Positions 5,912 to 6,714 of a DNA stretch of 6,714 nt are shown piece by piece. Position 1 is the stretch's first letter. Each line of letters starts with the position of its first letter. The notes below the pieces were generated by a model. It was not told the origin of the DNA and ran no database searches. It was given only the letters and a program-made list of their open reading frames with translations. This stretch comes from an uncultured Eubacterium sp. (GTDB lineage: Bacteria; Bacillota; Clostridia; Lachnospirales; Lachnospiraceae): assembly GCA_910580075.1 (NCBI GenBank), contig CAJTVR010000149.1:1-6714 (forward strand), given 5' to 3'. The position numbers and the translations under genes are program-made.

Positions 5912-6137
5912 TCAAATGATCTTCTTCCATCTGATAAACGAGCCTGTGCTCTTCATCAATCCTTCTGCTCCATTTACCAGCCAGATCATACTTTAATCCT
6001 TCTGTTTTTCCGATTCCTTCAAAAGGACTTCTTTTAATATCCCTGATCAATTCATGAATCCGCTTTACCGTTTTTTTATCCGTTTTTTGCCAGTAAAGAT
6101 AATCCTGCAATGCATTTTCAGTAAAGGAAACATTCAT
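5883..6137 (-). CDS. yoeB: YoeB-family mRNA-cleaving toxin
   Basis: An 84-residue RelE-superfamily ribosome-dependent endoribonuclease, the same length as E. coli YoeB and strongly similar to it. It has DYLYWQKTDKK (12-22), SPFEGIGKTE (37-46), KWSRRIDEEHRLVY (55-68) and the terminal CRYHY. The catalytic residues Glu46, Arg65, His83 and Tyr84 are all present. It should be active against mRNA in the A site when free of antitoxin. The start codon is three bases after the antitoxin stop, with GGAGG (6146-6150) inside the antitoxin's 3' end, so translation is tightly coupled. Its last bases overlap the arr-remnant frame. Confidence 0.96.
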   Translation of the reverse strand: MNVSFTENALQDYLYWQKTDKKTVKRIHELIRDIKRSPFEGIGKTEGLKYDLAGKWSRRIDEEHRLVYQMEEDHLIIYTCRYHY

Positions 6138-6140
6138 ATA

Positions 6141-6392
6141 CTAATCCTCCACATCAAATTTTACAAGCTTTCCGTCTTCTGCCTGCTTCGTGGATTCTTT
6201 CAGCCATTCATAGTTTGCTTTACTTTCTCTTATATGGAGATTTTCCATCAGATTATCATACTGTGCCTGGGACATAAGAACGACATTTTCGTTATTTTTT
6301 CTTGTAATTATCGCTATATCAGAATCATATACAACCCGGTCACAAACTTCTTTGAAGTTATTTCTTACATTAGAAAAATTAGTTGCTATCAT
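6141..6392 (-). CDS. yefM: YefM-family antitoxin (Phd/YefM)
   Basis: An 83-residue antitoxin, the same length as E. coli YefM. The N-terminal domain dimerises and binds DNA; Arg10 and Arg31, at the positions of the DNA-contacting arginines of E. coli YefM, are conserved (VRNNF, ITRKN). NVVLMSQAQYDNL (36-48) is the family core. The acidic, flexible C-terminal tail (about 55-83) is the part expected to neutralise YoeB. The start at 6392 is chosen over the longer frame from 6521 because AGGAG (6402-6406) precedes it, and because the promoter (-10 at 6414-6419) would start transcription near 6407, inside the longer frame. It should autoregulate the operon with YoeB as co-repressor. Confidence 0.95.
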   Translation of the reverse strand: MIATNFSNVRNNFKEVCDRVVYDSDIAIITRKNNENVVLMSQAQYDNLMENLHIRESKANYEWLKESTKQAEDGKLVKFDVED

Positions 6393-6413
6393 GCAATCAC
6401 TCTCCTTTATTAG

Positions 6414-6442
6414 AATATACTCTATAGGATGTATATTGTCAA
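6414..6442 (-). promoter_or_regulatory. Promoter of the yefM-yoeB operon
   Basis: On the minus strand, -35 TTGACA (6437-6442, perfect), a 17-base spacer and -10 TATATT (6414-6419, 5 of 6). The leader would be only about 15 bases, just enough for the ribosome site. A 7-base inverted repeat, AATATAC (6414-6420) with GTATATT (6431-6437), spans the core promoter and may be part of the operator. Confidence 0.85.
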
Positions 6443-6443
6443 T

Positions 6444-6457
6444 ATGCTGTACAGCAT
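6444..6457. promoter_or_regulatory. YefM-type operator palindrome with TGTACA core
   Basis: ATGCTGTACAGCAT is a perfect 14-base palindrome beginning two bases upstream of the -35. Its core TGTACA (6448-6453) is the hexamer recognised by YefM and the YefM-YoeB complex in E. coli (family knowledge). This supports autoregulation of the pair. Only one TGTACA is present; a second, weaker site could be the inverted repeat in the core promoter. Confidence 0.75.
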
Positions 6458-6526
6458 TGCGTACCATTATATTTAAATATTCCTTATATATTCCAGAATA
6501 TTTTAGCATTACCGTCTTCACTAATC

Positions 6527-6712
6527 TTATAAATCATAAGCATTGCAGCTTCTTTCTTCCGAATTATAATCTGCTTTTTTCCATAATCCGCCAGATTCAC
6601 TCTCATACATTTCATACATAATCCAGACGCCAGGCAGAGAAACTTTTTCCTTTTTTTGTTCCGCCTGCAACAAGTACTTTTTTCTTTTTCGCAGCCGGGA
6701 CGATATCCGTTC
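6527..6712 (-). CDS. C-terminal end of an unrecognised gene, cut by the window edge
   Basis: An open frame of 61 codons entering from the right edge and ending in TAA at 6527-6529. The peptide is basic at first (RLRKRKKYLLQAEQKKEK), then has VSLPGVWIMYEMYESESGG and a polar tail ending NAYDL. It looks more protein-like than the two other minus frames, but both of those are open over part of the same stretch, so the choice is not certain. No family is recognised. It lies 70 bases upstream of the yefM operator, so it belongs to a separate transcript. Confidence 0.4.
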   Translation of the reverse strand, partial: ERISSRLRKRKKYLLQAEQKKEKVSLPGVWIMYEMYESESGGLWKKADYNSEERSCNAYDL

Positions 6713-6714
6713 CT

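Noticed and set aside
6469..6501. AT-rich palindromes ATATTTAAATAT and ATATTCCAGAATAT upstream of yefM
   Set aside because: Short and in very AT-rich DNA, with no T-run or promoter spacing to support a role.
6393..6521. Longer antitoxin frame starting at 6521
   Set aside because: It would read through the consensus promoter and operator; the ribosome site, family length (83 residues) and promoter position all support the start at 6392.

Overview
The window looks like an accessory stretch of a Gram-positive, moderately AT-rich Firmicutes genome. Most likely it is a gut clostridium of the Lachnospiraceae type. This is inferred from strong AGGAGG ribosome sites, consensus TTGACA promoters, T-tailed hairpin terminators and the style of the proteins. 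Every gene I can support lies on the minus strand, so transcription runs from high to low coordinates, in several short units separated by terminators.

In transcription order: (a) 6527-6712 holds the C-terminal end of an unrecognised gene that enters from the right edge. (b) 6414-6457 is a consensus promoter with a TGTACA palindrome, followed by a complete YefM-YoeB toxin-antitoxin pair (6141-6392 antitoxin, 5883-6137 toxin). (c) Overlapping the toxin stop is an open frame with no usable start (5522-5911). Its product is clearly the C-terminal three quarters of a rifamycin ADP-ribosyltransferase (Arr), so I read it as a beheaded resistance-gene remnant. A two-way terminator (5431-5496) closes this unit. 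(d) A membrane-anchored serine hydrolase of the beta-lactamase/NylB fold (4146-5333) is preceded by a promoter with a 19-base spacer and a dyad of the kind bound by MerR-family activators. (e) A pair of 12-base direct repeats 21 bases apart (4110-4142) leads into a poorly understood unit: a decayed-looking small frame, a doubtful 97-codon ORF, and two overlapping uncharacterised genes (3178-3735 and 2793-3200). The unit ends in a terminator. (f) A ROK-family repressor (1410-2528) has its own promoter and terminator. (g) A zinc-dependent polyol dehydrogenase (105-1154) has a strong promoter and a perfect 21-base palindrome just downstream of the expected transcription start. This is a good candidate operator for the ROK protein.

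The ROK regulator and dehydrogenase probably form a small sugar or polyol response module. The right half looks like a mobile or decaying defence/resistance region (toxin-antitoxin plus truncated arr). The two terminators at 1324-1381 and 2691-2774 share a nearly identical 22-base segment, suggesting a repeated terminator family in this genome. I see no tRNA, rRNA, CRISPR array or intact insertion sequence.
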